From Puccinellia tenuiflora (taxonomy: Eukaryota > Streptophyta > Magnoliopsida > Poales > Poaceae), in contig QRDG01000420.1 of assembly GCA_012064385.1 (NCBI GenBank), forward strand, positions 803,553-867,552: a DNA stretch of 64,000 nucleotides, written 5' to 3'. Below, piece after piece: positions 10,670 to 21,280 of the stretch; position 1 is the first letter of the stretch, and each line of letters starts with the position of its first letter. The position numbers were made by a program, and so were the translations under genes. Below the pieces are notes generated by a model, which saw only the letters and a list, made by a program, of their open reading frames with translations, did not search any database and was not told where the DNA came from.

Positions 10670-11060
10670 TGTATTTTTGCTAGAATGCTACAATATAATA
10701 ATTTTTGCTACAGTATTTCTATGGTTTTGCTACAATAGTACAAGTTTTTGCTATGAGGTCTCGGATGAGAGTCGGTGGCGAAGTCAGTTTTGCTACAATA
10801 GCAAAATTTATTGTTACTACAACCGTCTTGTAGTTTTGCTACAGTATCACAAACTGTTTGCTACAAGGGCTCATAGGAGCAATTGCGGGATTTGGATGAA
10901 AACTAAAAATTGCTACAATATCACAAAATTGTTATTTCAAATGAACCGTTTTTGCTTCATAGGAGCAATTGCGGAATTTTGAGAGAAAATTGAAAATTGC
11001 TACAATAGTATAAAATTCTTATTTCAACCGAACCGTTTTTTCTTCATAATAGCAAAAGCG
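10670..11060. repeat. Dispersed TTTTGCTACAATAG motif region in the TIR element
   Basis: The motif TTTTGCTACA(A/G)TA occurs about ten times at irregular spacing, and a longer block ('cataggagcaattgcgg', 'tttcaa.(t/c)gaaccg') is repeated at about 10870-10945 and 10955-11030. The arrangement suggests internal amplification within the element. No frame of note. Confidence 0.6.
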
Positions 11061-11144
11061 GGATTCTGAGACAATGGACACGTGTCAGCAGGAGAACCCA
11101 GTGGCCGGAAAGTTTTGAGCCCGAAAAGATACCTAGCACTTCCC

Positions 11145-11175
11145 TTATTTTATGTTTAAATTTGATCGCGACGAT
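11145..11175 (+). repeat. Right piece of the old BARE/Angela-like copia fragment
   Basis: After the right target duplication of the TIR element, the sequence (TTATTTTATG..., TTGATCGCGACG) realigns with 52755-52785, continuing the match that stopped at 375. Similarity fades at about 11175, so transposon DNA ends about 270 bp before the transketolase start codon. Confidence 0.55.
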
Positions 11176-11181
11176 ATATAA
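11175..11181 (+). promoter_or_regulatory. Candidate TATA box upstream of transketolase
   Basis: TATATAA lies 263 bp before the start codon, at the edge of the transposon-derived DNA. It is the best TATA-like match between the TIR element and the ATG. A long leader with CT-rich and CCAGCCAGCC sequence follows. No transcript evidence is available here. Confidence 0.3.
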
Positions 11182-11443
11182 CTAACGTTAGAAGATTTTG
11201 GCTACATGTGTAGCTCAACCCTTGTTGCATATGGCTACATGAGTAGAGTATATGAAGATTTTTTCCCGAAGAGACAGACGTGGATTGTTTTCCCGAAGGA
11301 ACAAGCGCGTGCGTGGCAGTGGCACCTGTTCAGTTCGATGTACTGTGGGCCCCGCCACATTTCAGCTCTCCTTGACCAGGTGGGCGCGGAGGACACTGCT
11401 CGACTCCCCAACAAGCCACGCGCACTCGCACAGCCAGCCAGCC

Positions 11444-14400
11444 ATGGCGACGCCGACTCCCGTTCCCACCCCGCCCGCTTCCACGGCGGCGGCGTCCGGC
11501 CGTGGCTTCCCCCTCTTCCGTCGCCCGTCCGCCCTCGGCGGCCGATCGGCGACCGCGCTCCGCGCCCGAGGGCCGCCGGCGGCGGCGGAGCTGGTGGAGA
11601 CGTCGGTGAACACCATCCGGTTCCTGGCCGTGGACGCCGTGGAGAAGGCCCAGTCCGGCCACCCGGGGCTCCCCATGGGGTGCGCGCCCCTGGGCCACGT
11701 CCTCTTCGACGAGTTCCTCCGGTTCAACCCCAGGAACCCCGCCTGGTTCGACCGCGACCGCTTCGTGCTCTCCGCCGGCCACGGATGCATGCTCCACTAC
11801 GCGCTGCTCCACCTCGCAGGATACCAAGGCGTCACGGTGCGTGACCTCCCAATTAATCTGCGTTATTTGATTTGTTTAGGGTGGGTTTAGGCGAGGGTTT
11901 TCTGCGGTTGATTTTGACGAGCAGTTTCAGTTTAATTGCAAAAAGAAATAAGCTTTCTAGCGGTTTTATGTAGATTTTTTTAGTTCAAATTGAAGCAATA
12001 GGAAATTATTTCTATTATAAGTTTACCCAACACGTATGCTTTCTTAAATCGTTGTTGCACATGTACGATTTGTTTGAGGAATGATTTGTCTGAAGTAAGA
12101 ACTCTGTTCAGAACTCTGCGTTTCTGCTATTTGTTGAACTCTGTGATATTTCCGAATATGAAATGATCTTTTGGCCGCTCGAAATCAAGTTTGGAGACCA
12201 TTTGGCTACTATTTCATTTAATTGGGAACAATTTCTATTGGGTGAGCAATTTGGAAAAATGATTGGTGCTGCAATTTTGTCTATGTGAACTCTGAAGTTC
12301 GTTCCCTGTCAAATAGCATCATATTTTTTATTTATATTAATAGTCGTATCTAGGGGATTACATATGAAATAATTGAAATAATGAAGGAAAGTAGATCATA
12401 CATGGTTCCAAAAGTAGCTTACTTCAAGCAGCAAACGAAACTTCAACATATATTTTAATTTCATGACGATTGAACTACCATGTAAGCTAGGGGGTTCAAT
12501 TGCACCAGTCCTTCATTTTTTCTCCTGATCATATCTACTGCATACAGCCCTTCTAGGGATTTGCATCTATGTTATATTCATGGCCATGTTTGTTGTTACA
12601 GATGGATGATCTGAAAGCTTTCCGGCAGTGGGGAAGCAGAACTCCTGGTCACCCTGAAAATTTTGAAACAGCTGGCGTTGAAGTCACCACTGGTTTGCCT
12701 CTTGACATTTAGCGAGCATTTTAATTCTTGTTTACCCTCTTCTGCTTTTCAGTTGGAAAAAAAACTATGTTTGCTGAACTGTTCTCATGTTATGTAGGTC
12801 CTCTGGGGCAGGGCTTTGCAAATGCTGTTGGACTAGCGCTTGCAGAGAAACACCTGGCTGCTCGTTTCAACAAACCTGATCTCACTATCGTCGACCATTA
12901 CACGTAAAAACTATTTTTACTTGCTTGACCAAATATACTTACCAACCTGATGTGCATCGGGACAGGGGTAATAGTAAAAGGATTTTTTCTTGATGGTCTT
13001 AGGTATGTCATCCTTGGGGATGGTTGCCAAATGGAAGGTGTTGCCAATGAGGCGTCCTCCCTGGCTGGTCATTGGGGTCTCGGAAAGTTGATTGCCTTCT
13101 ATGATGACAATCATATATCAATCGATGGTAGTACGGATATTGCTTTCACTGAAGATGTGCTTGCTCGATATGAGGCCCTAGGATGGCATACTATCTGGGT
13201 GAAGAATGGCAACACTGGCTATGACGACATACGTGCGGCAATAAAAGAGGCAAAGGAAGTCAAAGATAAGCCAACTCTTATCAAGGTGAGTATTCGTACA
13301 GTAATACTTCTGTTGTTTGTCGGTTCGATGCAATTTTTCAGACAACGGGAACTGCTTTGTATATGTAGGTGACTACTATAATTGGCTATGGATCTCCAAA
13401 CAAGGCAAGCACACACAGTGTCCATGGGAGCGCTTTAGGTACCAAAGAAGTTGAGGCAACCAGAAAAAATCTTCTCTGGCCTCATGAGCCTTTCCATGTC
13501 CCTGATGAGGTGAAAAGGTACTTCATATTGAACTCAACCTGCAGAGATTCACATTAATGTCAAATAAATAACTCTGTTATCAAGCAATTGCTTGCGTCAT
13601 ATAGTCTTGAACATGGTTTTCATTTTCGATGTACATGTTTACAAATGGTACATCTGTGTTGTATGGCAATGGTGTGTGTGTTGTGAGGAACAGCCTTGGC
13701 ACGATAGCATATTGTTGTTTTTGGAGAATGCCAATGCAAGTTCTTCTAAACCTTGAACTTAGTTTGTTCTTCAATGAAGTTTGATTAAAAATAAATAATC
13801 CATTACAGGCATTGGGGTCACCATCTTGACGACGGTGCTTCTCTTGAAGCCGAATGGAATGCAAAGTTTGCAGAATATGAAAAGAAATACCACCAGGAGG
13901 CTGCTGAGCTAAATAGCATAATTTCAGGAGAGCTTCCCTCTGGGTGGGAGCAGGCTCTTCCAGTAAGTTCTCATATGAACCTTGACAAAGTGTCTGTATA
14001 ATATTACATAAAGTTTTAGAATGATATATGTTTGATATTGATATTAATTCTGCCTTTGTTCCCTTGTTTGCTTTGCAGACATATACTCCTGAAAGCCCTG
14101 CTGATGCTACTAGGAACATATCTCAACAGTGCTTGAATGCTCTTGCCAAAGTAATACCTGGATTTCTTGGCGGCAGTGCTGACCTTGCATCATCGAACAT
14201 GACATTGCTGAAGATGTTTGGTGATTTTCAGAAGGACACTCCTGAAGAGCGAAACATCCGTTTTGGTGTTAGAGAGCATTCGATGGGGGCGATTTGCAAT
14301 GCCATTGCCCTGCATAGCCCTGGCCTAATACCTTACTGTTCAACATTCTTCGTGTTCACTGACTACATGAGAGCTCCTATTCGTCTTTCTGCATTATGTG

Positions 14401-15035
14401 GGTCAGGAGTGATCTATGTGATGACGCATGATTCCATTGGACTTGGAGAAGACGGGCCAACCCATCAGCCAGTTGAGCATTTATTCAGCATCCGAGCAAT
14501 GCCGAACATATTAATGCTCCGACCGGCTGATGGCACCGAGACATCTGGGGCTTACAAGATTGCAGTTATTAACAGGCATAGGCCTTCTATCCTTGCGCTC
14601 TCTCGGCAGAAACTCCTGCAGCTGGAAGGCACATCAGTTGAAGGCATTGCTAAGGGAGGATATGTTATTTCTGACAACTCCTCAGGCAACAAACCAGACC
14701 TCATCCTCATTGGCACAGGTTCCGAGCTTGAGATCGCCGCAAAAGCTGCAGATGAGCTGAGGAAGGAGGGGAAATCTGTACGGGTCGTCTCGCTTGTTTG
14801 TTGGGAATTGTTTGAGGAGCAATCTGAGGAATACAAGGAGAGTGTCCTCCCGGATGAGGTTACTTCTAGGATTAGCATCGAGGCTGGTGTCACATTGGGA
14901 TGGGAGAAGTATATCGGACAAAAGGGCAAAGCGATTGGCATTGACCGTTTCGGTTCAAGTGCTCCTGCTGGAAAAATATACAAAGAGCTTGGTTTGACGG
15001 TGGAAAATGTCATTGCAACAGCCAAATCATTGTGA
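11444..15035 (+). CDS. Transketolase, plastid type (seven exons)
   Basis: Transketolase moves two-carbon ketol units between sugar phosphates in the Calvin cycle and the oxidative pentose phosphate pathway, using thiamine diphosphate. Exons: 11444-11836, 12602-12692, 12798-12903, 13003-13285, 13369-13517, 13809-13962, 14079-15035. All introns are GT-AG and phases agree, giving 710 residues. Residues 1 to about 45 are rich in Ala, Ser, Pro and Arg and lack acidic residues, as in a chloroplast transit peptide. Visible functional sites are SGHPG (His73), the cofactor motif LGDGCQ (202-206) followed by YDDN, VHGSALG (His310), the catalytic Glu457 in GVREH, and GEDGPTHQP (His521). The length fits plant transketolases (about 670 mature). 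No break was found, so I read it as a functional gene. Its upstream DNA is transposon-derived. Confidence 0.95.
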
Positions 15036-15093
15036 AAGGATCGTTGCATTGCCGTATGAAGGTTCGTTCCTGTGTCCCTGCGCTATATATCTT

Positions 15094-15099
15094 AATAAA
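15094..15099 (+). terminator. Candidate poly(A) signal of transketolase
   Basis: AATAAA lies 59 bp after the TGA stop. A second weaker AT-rich block ('gtaaataatgc') follows at about 15155. No transcript data are available. Confidence 0.45.
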
Positions 15100-15355
15100 G
15101 AGGCAGTTTCTCAAGCTCGAGATTGTTCGCTGTAGTATAGGTAACTTAATGAGCTGTAAATAATGCAATGCCTGCCAGATAAATCGTTTTGTTTTCTCAA
15201 CACTGGTTGGTGAAAGATAGTTTTGTGTATCGCATTGGAACTCATGTAGGATTACTGTTGCTTGGGAAATAAAATAACGGTAACATTATCATAAGTGGAT
15301 TTTCGGAGAATTACTTGAGCAATTGGTGTCTACATACACTATGTCTTGCTGCCGT

Positions 15356-16948
15356 CTATTTGCAAGTTACTGTGGTACTGAGATTACATCGCCATGATCT
15401 AAACTCCTGTGCAATCTCTTCTGTGTTTGGAGAGAGCTGAGCTAATAAGGCCACCGAGAATTCCTCCAAAGCTGTGCCCTTTGAAAGCAGAAAATATGCA
15501 AGTATCCTATCAAGGCCACTCCCACTGTACTTTGCAATATTGATCCTTTTCAGGCTATGACTGAAGCAAGGGATGCCCATCCGCCACATGTTCCTCAATG
15601 TCTCATAGTAGGCACCATCGCCATCATCCTCGCAATCTTCATAGTCCTCGCCATTGTCATAATCGTCGTCCTCGTCATAGTCATCGTCATAGTCGTGGCC
15701 ATTGGCATAGTTCTCGCCATCGTCATTGGCATCATCATTGTGGATGAAGATCTCCGTGTCGGCGTCTGAATCTGAATCATCGTCGGAGTAGCTGAACTCC
15801 TTCTTGGGGCGCTTGAGGCCAAGAGGAATGAGGGACAACACTTCCAGGTGCCAGGTGTTGCCGACGAGGAGGGCGATAGATCGGACAGCATGTTCCGTGG
15901 CCATGAAGCCCTCGAGGACCAGCTGCCTGAGCTCCGGTAGGCCACGGATGACGGCGGTGAACTCACTGCTGTAGCAAGTCATCGACGGGCGCAGGGCAAG
16001 GTGAAGATAACTCAGCTTCTTGCACCGGTTGATGAGGTCCATGACCGGAACAACTTCGAATGGCCCTTTGCATGTGAGGTCGTCGCAGATGTCGACGGTC
16101 AGCGCCGAGACCTCGTCGTAGATCGGGACGTCGAGGAACTGCAGGTCGTATGGGCGGAGGCCCTTGTAGTGCAGAGATCGCAGGCGGTGGGTGTGCAGCA
16201 CGATGCGCTCGGCGTTGTGGCAGCAGATCATGGCGAAGCTAAGCAGGTGGGGGCTGCCCACGGTGATCTCCGTGATGCCCGGGCACTCCTCGAGCTTCAG
16301 GTCGGCGAGGCGCGTGCAGCTCGCGACCAGCTGCTGCAGCACCGCGCCCGGCGCCATGATCCGCTTGAGGCAGAGCGTCTCCAGCGACGCGGCGATGAGG
16401 ACGCCCCACGGCAGGTCGAGCGTCCAGTTGGTGAGGCAGAGGCGGCGCAGCGTGTCGCACTGGAACAGCTGGCGCGGCGTCTTGGTGTAGCTGCCCCTGA
16501 CGTCGGCGCCGAAGTCCGCCGAGGCCTTGTCAGACCTGCCGAAGGGGCAGATGGTGCGGCGGGAGGAGCGCCGGTACCGCAGCTCGACGTCGATCTCCTC
16601 GGCGCCGGAGGTTGCGGCGATGACGATCCACTGGTCGAGCAGCTCGGCGGGGGGATCGAGCGCGAGGAGCCGGAAGACGCGGATCGGCGTACCCGCGTCC
16701 TTGGAGAGGACTGCGCTCGCGACCTGCTGGTCGAAGCACAAGGGCATCTTGCGGCCTTCGCGCCGCCAACGGCCTATCTTCCGGTCGACGAGGTCGACGA
16801 CGGGGACGGCGTCAGAGACGTGGCGCCATCGGCGGGAGAGCACGGAGGCGCGAGCGGCCTCGTCGGAGGCGAGGTGGGAGAGGATGCGCTCGAGCGCCTT
16901 GACGGGGAGAGCGCTCAGGCGGTCACCATCGGGCCTCTGCGTCGCCAT
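15356..16948 (-). CDS. F-box/LRR-type protein with an acidic insert
   Basis: F-box proteins recruit targets to SCF ubiquitin ligases. This single-exon frame gives 530 residues from the ATG at 16948. The open frame extends upstream to an ATG at 17050, but the chosen start puts the F-box (DRLSALPVKALERILSHL ... SRRWRHV) at about residues 8-50, as in relatives. The middle holds leucine-rich-repeat-like segments (LETLCLKRI, LADLKLEECP). Residues about 383-446 are an Asp/Asn/Tyr/Glu-rich tract encoded by irregular GAY repeats, absent from the paralogue at 19562-21028. The C-terminus (SLKRINIAKY, LEEFSVALLAQLSP) is shared with that paralogue. No broken codons. The substrate is unknown. Confidence 0.85.
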   Translation of the reverse strand: MATQRPDGDRLSALPVKALERILSHLASDEAARASVLSRRWRHVSDAVPVVDLVDRKIGRWRREGRKMPLCFDQQVASAVLSKDAGTPIRVFRLLALDPPAELLDQWIVIAATSGAEEIDVELRYRRSSRRTICPFGRSDKASADFGADVRGSYTKTPRQLFQCDTLRRLCLTNWTLDLPWGVLIAASLETLCLKRIMAPGAVLQQLVASCTRLADLKLEECPGITEITVGSPHLLSFAMICCHNAERIVLHTHRLRSLHYKGLRPYDLQFLDVPIYDEVSALTVDICDDLTCKGPFEVVPVMDLINRCKKLSYLHLALRPSMTCYSSEFTAVIRGLPELRQLVLEGFMATEHAVRSIALLVGNTWHLEVLSLIPLGLKRPKKEFSYSDDDSDSDADTEIFIHNDDANDDGENYANGHDYDDDYDEDDDYDNGEDYEDCEDDGDGAYYETLRNMWRMGIPCFSHSLKRINIAKYSGSGLDRILAYFLLSKGTALEEFSVALLAQLSPNTEEIAQEFRSWRCNLSTTVTCK

Positions 16949-17050
16949 CTTCGGATGCATAGTTGACATGAGATGCGTTCTTATGTTGTGGAAAGAATAG
17001 CTGCTGCCCTGAATCTCATGGCAGCATCGCCTCCGCACCTCAACGTGCAC

Positions 17051-18091
17051 CGCCTCTAATTAGGAGTCGTACAACAGAGAAATTTTAATACAACTACTCC
17101 AGAACAAATGCGGAGATTCCACCGGGGGTATTTGATCGTTTGCCACGTTTTGACTGATTGTTTGATGATTTGCCATTTTACCTCTTTTACCGATTTTTGG
17201 ATACTTTTAAGTCTGAAAATCTTTGCAAAGTACCCCTTAACAAACTTTGGATTAATTATTTTGGCTGGATCGATCTTGTACAAAGGCGAGGCGGCGGGAG
17301 GCGCACCTCCTTCAGCAGGATATAGACTGCATTTCTTTGCTTCAGATGCCTAGGCGGCGATTCCCTGCAACTTTGCTGCTTGTAGCATGTGAAGAAACCT
17401 TTGAAGAGAATACATACAGCTCGACATGCATATAAGTATGTAGCACTTCGATGAGACTTGAGTAACAACTTCATGGATCAAAGAAGAGAAATTGACAGCA
17501 TGTACCCACTTAACACATGAAGTCGATAGAATATATTACACTGGACTGATATCACCAAAATTTCTGATATCAAATGACATAAAAGAATATGGTTCCGAGT
17601 ATTAATCAATAAAAAGTGAATTTTGAGAGCTTATCGTGTTCTCAGCACAATTAAATTAGAGCTTCTTCCTCTTTAGGGTCAATTTTTTCTTGCTTGCTTT
17701 AGAACTTGAAGGCATGTCAAAAGTAGATTTTGCTGGAGAAGCACTAGTTGACCTACATGGGTCATGGGTGCGATGCAATATCTTCAGCTATGCCATAGCA
17801 AGTCTCCTGCAGTGTACATATGAAGGTTAGAAAATTAGACTTCTTTTACATGGATTAAGTATGTATATGAAGGTTAGAAAATTAGACTTCTTTTACAGTA
17901 GCAAGAACTACCTCCTTGTAATAGGCTCGCACCTCTATAGAACCGAATCCACCACACCCAACCCTCCCCCTCCCATCTCGTCCCATTGTACACGGAGAGT
18001 GCCTCCTCCACCATCCTTCCGGCGACGCCACTGATCTGTGCTCCATTTGCATACCAAGGCGTGTATGTCATCGACGACGGCAGAAGACTAG
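17051..18091. other. Intergenic stretch without a recognised gene
   Basis: AT-rich sequence with only short unrelated open frames. An exact 25-bp-scale repeat ('gtatatgaaggttagaaaattagacttctttta') occurs twice at about 17815-17848 and 17863-17896. I see no domain, RNA gene or transposon end. Confidence 0.5.
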
Positions 18092-19142
18092 TGTCGTGTC
18101 TCGGACCACGGACACCGAGAGTAAAGGATACCCCCTTTTTAGGTTCGGCACGGGGCGCGAAGGAGGCTGGAAGACACCTTCCCCGGGAGTACCTCGCCAA
18201 ATTCTTCCAATCGACGTGCAAGCAAGCAACACAGGAACACAGAGAGTTTACCCAGGTTCAGGCCGCCCAGATGCTAAAAGCCCTACTCCTGCATGTCTGG
18301 ATTGAGTGGTTCATCATGGTGTGGCTTACAAGGTGGATCTCGGGTGAGAACCCGGAAGGTGCTGGCTAGAGGTAGACGACGTGCAGATCCTTACCCGGAG
18401 GAGATCACCTCTCGCTCTACCCTCTTCGCCTTGGCTAATCTATCTTGTCCTTTGCTTCGCCCCACCTCCCCTTCTCCATGCCTTGGTCCACCTTTTATAG
18501 GCTAAGAGGATCCAACAGGAGCATGCGAGGAGCGTGGGGGGTTAAAACCCCCGGTGGTCTTTAGGAGGCGACGTGGCCTCTTCCCGTCCAAGTATTTCTC
18601 CCAGCGGTTAGGTGTGGTCGTCCACCTTTTGGAAAGCGGGGTGGACAGGGGCTGATACCCCCACCGGCCATGTCCCCGCGCGGCGCCTTCACCTTCCTAG
18701 CGCCTAAGTCTTCTAGGAGCTCCCTGCCTGAGCTGGCAAGCTTATCTTCATAGATGTACGGAGGGAAAACAAGGGAGCGAGCCTGGCCTCCTGCCGGGCG
18801 TTCGGGCACCGGGTCCTCCGCATTGTTCGCCTGGTTGGAGGTGACTCCGGAAGGCCACCTGGTCCTTCAGCCGTGGTTGTCGATGTCGCGCTTGTCCGAT
18901 ACCCGTGGGGCAGATGGGGTGGCCCACCTGCCGATCTTGACTCCTTGCCTTGTCCGTCTTCTTGATGGGTCCACGGACGGTGCACCCACTTTAACCGTAT
19001 TAGGGAAACCCCATGTTCCACTGTTGCGACAACTGGGATGCTTTCCTCCTGTATTACTCGAGCTCATCGTGTACATTTTGATCTTGTAAGATTCGAGCTC
19101 GCTCGATCGGGCCATCCTCATGCTCGCACTCGAGACTCGACA
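18092..19142 (+). repeat. Gypsy LTR remnant with a scrap of primer-binding site
   Basis: The block starts TGTCGTGTCTCGG and ends GAGACTCGACA. It contains the 'acccaggttcaggcc' segment common in grass gypsy LTRs and a TTTATAGG box near 18493 in the plus orientation. A PBS-like 'ttgcgcccaacattgg' follows at about 19146 and then similarity ends. The flanks (ACTAG, CCCTT) do not match, so this is not a clean solo LTR. Most of the element is gone. Confidence 0.6.
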
Positions 19143-19561
19143 CCCTTGCGCCCAACATTGGAGCACCTGGCAGAGGGTATCCATGCTTTATTTCCTGCTT
19201 AATTTTTGTGGTTAAATTTGGCCTTCTTTGATAATTGTGCATCCATGAGTACTTCCTGCCTTTCTAGTCTCACCTTCGGTCAAATTGTTCATCTTATTTG
19301 TTGTTGTGGGATACCTGCTTTATTTCTTTTTTTTCTACAAAAATATTTTATTACCATTGGGCACATTTTACATAGAAGAGCATGAAATGAGTCACCGTAG
19401 TTACGGAGACAGTTTCGTTTCCTGGACATTGACCGATGTTGGCCTGGAATGAAATGCTCGCTGCTTATTCCTATTGAGTTAATTCTGTCCGGCTATATTG
19501 ATAGTACAGTAATTTTAAAAGAGAACTTTTCTAAGCAATTCATAATTTCTTACTGCCGTGT
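19143..19561. other. Intergenic stretch without a recognised gene
   Basis: After the LTR remnant the sequence is AT-rich and unrelated to anything else I see in the window. No frame over 65 codons has a recognisable domain. Confidence 0.5.
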
Positions 19562-21028
19562 CTAGTTACACGTTACTATGGCACTTGGATTACGTAGGCA
19601 GGATCTGAAGTCAATTGCAAACTGCTCCTTGCGTGGAGAAAGTTGAGCTGATAAGGTCACTGAAAATTCCTCCAACGCTGCAGCTTTCGACAGCAGAAAC
19701 TCTGCAAGTATCCTATCCAAGACACTGCCACCGTACTTTGCGATGTTGATCCTTCTCAGGCTATGATCCAAGCAGGGGATGCGCATCCGCAACAGGTTCT
19801 TCTTCATCCAGTCATAGTCGATGCCACCTTCGATGACGACGACGTTGTTGGAGTAGTTATTCTTCTTGGTCGATGGCTCAGGACCCTGAGGAAGCAGAGA
19901 CAACACTTCCAGGTTCTTGGCGTTGAAGAGCAGGACGGCGACGGACCAGACGGCGTGGTCGGTGGCCAGCAAGCCCTTGAGAACTAGCTGCCGGAGTTCA
20001 GGTAGGACGGCTGTAAACAAGCTGCAGTAGTAAGCCATTGAAGGGCGCAACGCCAGGTAGAGATACGTCAGGTTCTTGCACCGGCGGATGAGCTCTGCCA
20101 CGGGAGCGACATCCTTTGGCCCTTTGCTCGAGAGATCTTCGCATATGTCGATGGTGACCGCGGCGACATGGTCGTAGCTCGCGACGTCAATGAACCGCGC
20201 GTCGCGAAAGAGGCCGCCCTTGTACCGCAGCGACCGGAGGCAGCCGGTGCGCAGCACGACACGAGTGGCATTGTGGCAGCAGAGCATAGCGAAGCTCCTG
20301 AGGCGGTCGCTGGGCACGGCGATCTCCCTGGCGGCCGGGCACTCCTCCAGCGTCAGGTCAGCGAGCCTAGGGCAGGCTGAGAGCAGCTGCTGGATTGCTC
20401 CGTCGGGGGCCATGATCCGTTTGAGGTGGATCGTCTCCAGCGACAACGCGGAGACGCCGTCGACGCCAAAGCCCCGGGGTAGGTCGAGCATCCAGTTGGT
20501 GAGCCTTAGGTGGCGCATCGTGACGCACCGGAAGAGCTGCGGCGGCGACTTGGTGTACCGGTTCCTCTCATAGTCGGGGAAGTCGGCGGAGGACTTCTCC
20601 GATTTGTCCCCGAAGGGGCAGAGTTTCCAGCCGGCGGCGTACATGTGCCGTAGCGAGAGGTCGACCTCCTCGGCGCCGGATATGGAGGCGATGCCGACCC
20701 ATTGGTCGAGGAGATTCGTCGGGGCGTCGAGCGCGACGAGACGGAGTGCGCGGATCGGCGTCGCTGGGCCTTTGCCGAGGATCGCGCTCGTCACCTGAAG
20801 GTCGAAGCACACGGGCCTGCCGTTTAAACGCTCGCGGCCGTCGATCTTGCGGTCGACAAGGTCGACGACGGGCACGGCGCCGAACACGCGGCGCCAGCGG
20901 CGGGACAGCGCGGAGGCGCGCGCCGCCTCGACGGAAGGTAGGTGGGAGAGTACGCGCACCAGCGCCCTGTCCGGGAGGGCGCTCACCCGGTCCTCGCCAT
21001 GGTGCAGGTAGTAATCCATCATCGTCAT
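19562..21028 (-). CDS. F-box/LRR-type protein, paralogue of the 15356-16948 gene
   Basis: A single-exon frame of 488 residues from the ATG at 21028. An upstream in-frame ATG at 21121 would add 31 residues without similarity. The F-box is at about residues 15-60 (DRVSALPDRALVRVLSHLP ... SRRWRRVFGAVPVVDL). Many blocks agree with the neighbouring F-box protein: VDLVDRKI, LFRC.T.R.LRLTNW.LDLP, L.LEECP, FAM.CCHNA, INIAKY.GS.LDRILA. It lacks the long acidic insert of that paralogue and has a short Asn-rich stretch instead. Same strand and close spacing suggest a tandem duplication, later separated by LTR insertion at 18092. No internal stop. Confidence 0.85.
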   Translation of the reverse strand: MTMMDYYLHHGEDRVSALPDRALVRVLSHLPSVEAARASALSRRWRRVFGAVPVVDLVDRKIDGRERLNGRPVCFDLQVTSAILGKGPATPIRALRLVALDAPTNLLDQWVGIASISGAEEVDLSLRHMYAAGWKLCPFGDKSEKSSADFPDYERNRYTKSPPQLFRCVTMRHLRLTNWMLDLPRGFGVDGVSALSLETIHLKRIMAPDGAIQQLLSACPRLADLTLEECPAAREIAVPSDRLRSFAMLCCHNATRVVLRTGCLRSLRYKGGLFRDARFIDVASYDHVAAVTIDICEDLSSKGPKDVAPVAELIRRCKNLTYLYLALRPSMAYYCSLFTAVLPELRQLVLKGLLATDHAVWSVAVLLFNAKNLEVLSLLPQGPEPSTKKNNYSNNVVVIEGGIDYDWMKKNLLRMRIPCLDHSLRRINIAKYGGSVLDRILAEFLLSKAAALEEFSVTLSAQLSPRKEQFAIDFRSCLRNPSAIVTCN

Positions 21029-21280
21029 CGTCCCGCGCCGTCTCTGCACCGGATAACTTTTCTCTCCGGATATGTAGGATCTAAACCGGCACCATCTCAG
21101 TTTTAAACGAATTTTATGCATTGTTGGTTGTTGGAGTAGTATACTAGGAGTACTTGACTTTCACGATTGGATTTTCCTTTTTTGAAAGAGCAACAAGGCA
21201 CGATCTGATCCGTACTCCAGCCTCCAGAGTTGCAGTCCATAGGGCGAACGACCAAACGATCGGCAAGATCAAGCGAAATC
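21029..21280. promoter_or_regulatory. Short shared promoter region between divergent F-box genes
   Basis: Only 252 bp separate the start codons of the minus-strand gene ending at 21028 and the plus-strand gene starting at 21281. Any core promoters must lie here or within the neighbouring coding DNA. I do not see a strong TATA box on either strand; 'tatactagg' near 21138 is the best plus-strand candidate. Confidence 0.4.

Larger units (their letters stand above)
376..11144. mobile_element. Mutator-like TIR element, split by a nested gypsy retrotransposon
   Basis: The left end (GGGAAACGCTA...) and the reverse complement of the right end (GGGAAGTGCTA...) match over roughly 75 degenerate bases. 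They share a GGGAA start, GCTA, and a CTGAC(G/A)CGTGTCC block. Flanks are TTATTTTAA (367-375) and TTATTTTAT (11145-11153), a 9-bp target duplication with one mismatch, as expected for Mutator-like elements. The related copia copy shows the unoccupied site at 52755-52763. Removing the gypsy insertion (674-10192 plus one TSD copy) leaves about 1.25 kb: a GC-rich part and an AT-rich part with repeated TTTTGCTACAATAG motifs. No transposase is visible, so it is non-autonomous. A captured host fragment in the GC-rich part is possible but not recognised. Confidence 0.65.

Noticed and set aside
16001..16966. A 321-codon plus-strand open frame
   Set aside because: It is the complement of the F-box gene at 15356-16948 and encodes no known domain.
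18092..19142. A clean solo LTR
   Set aside because: The flanking bases ACTAG and CCCTT do not form a target duplication, and PBS-like bases follow the end, so it is a remnant of a larger element.
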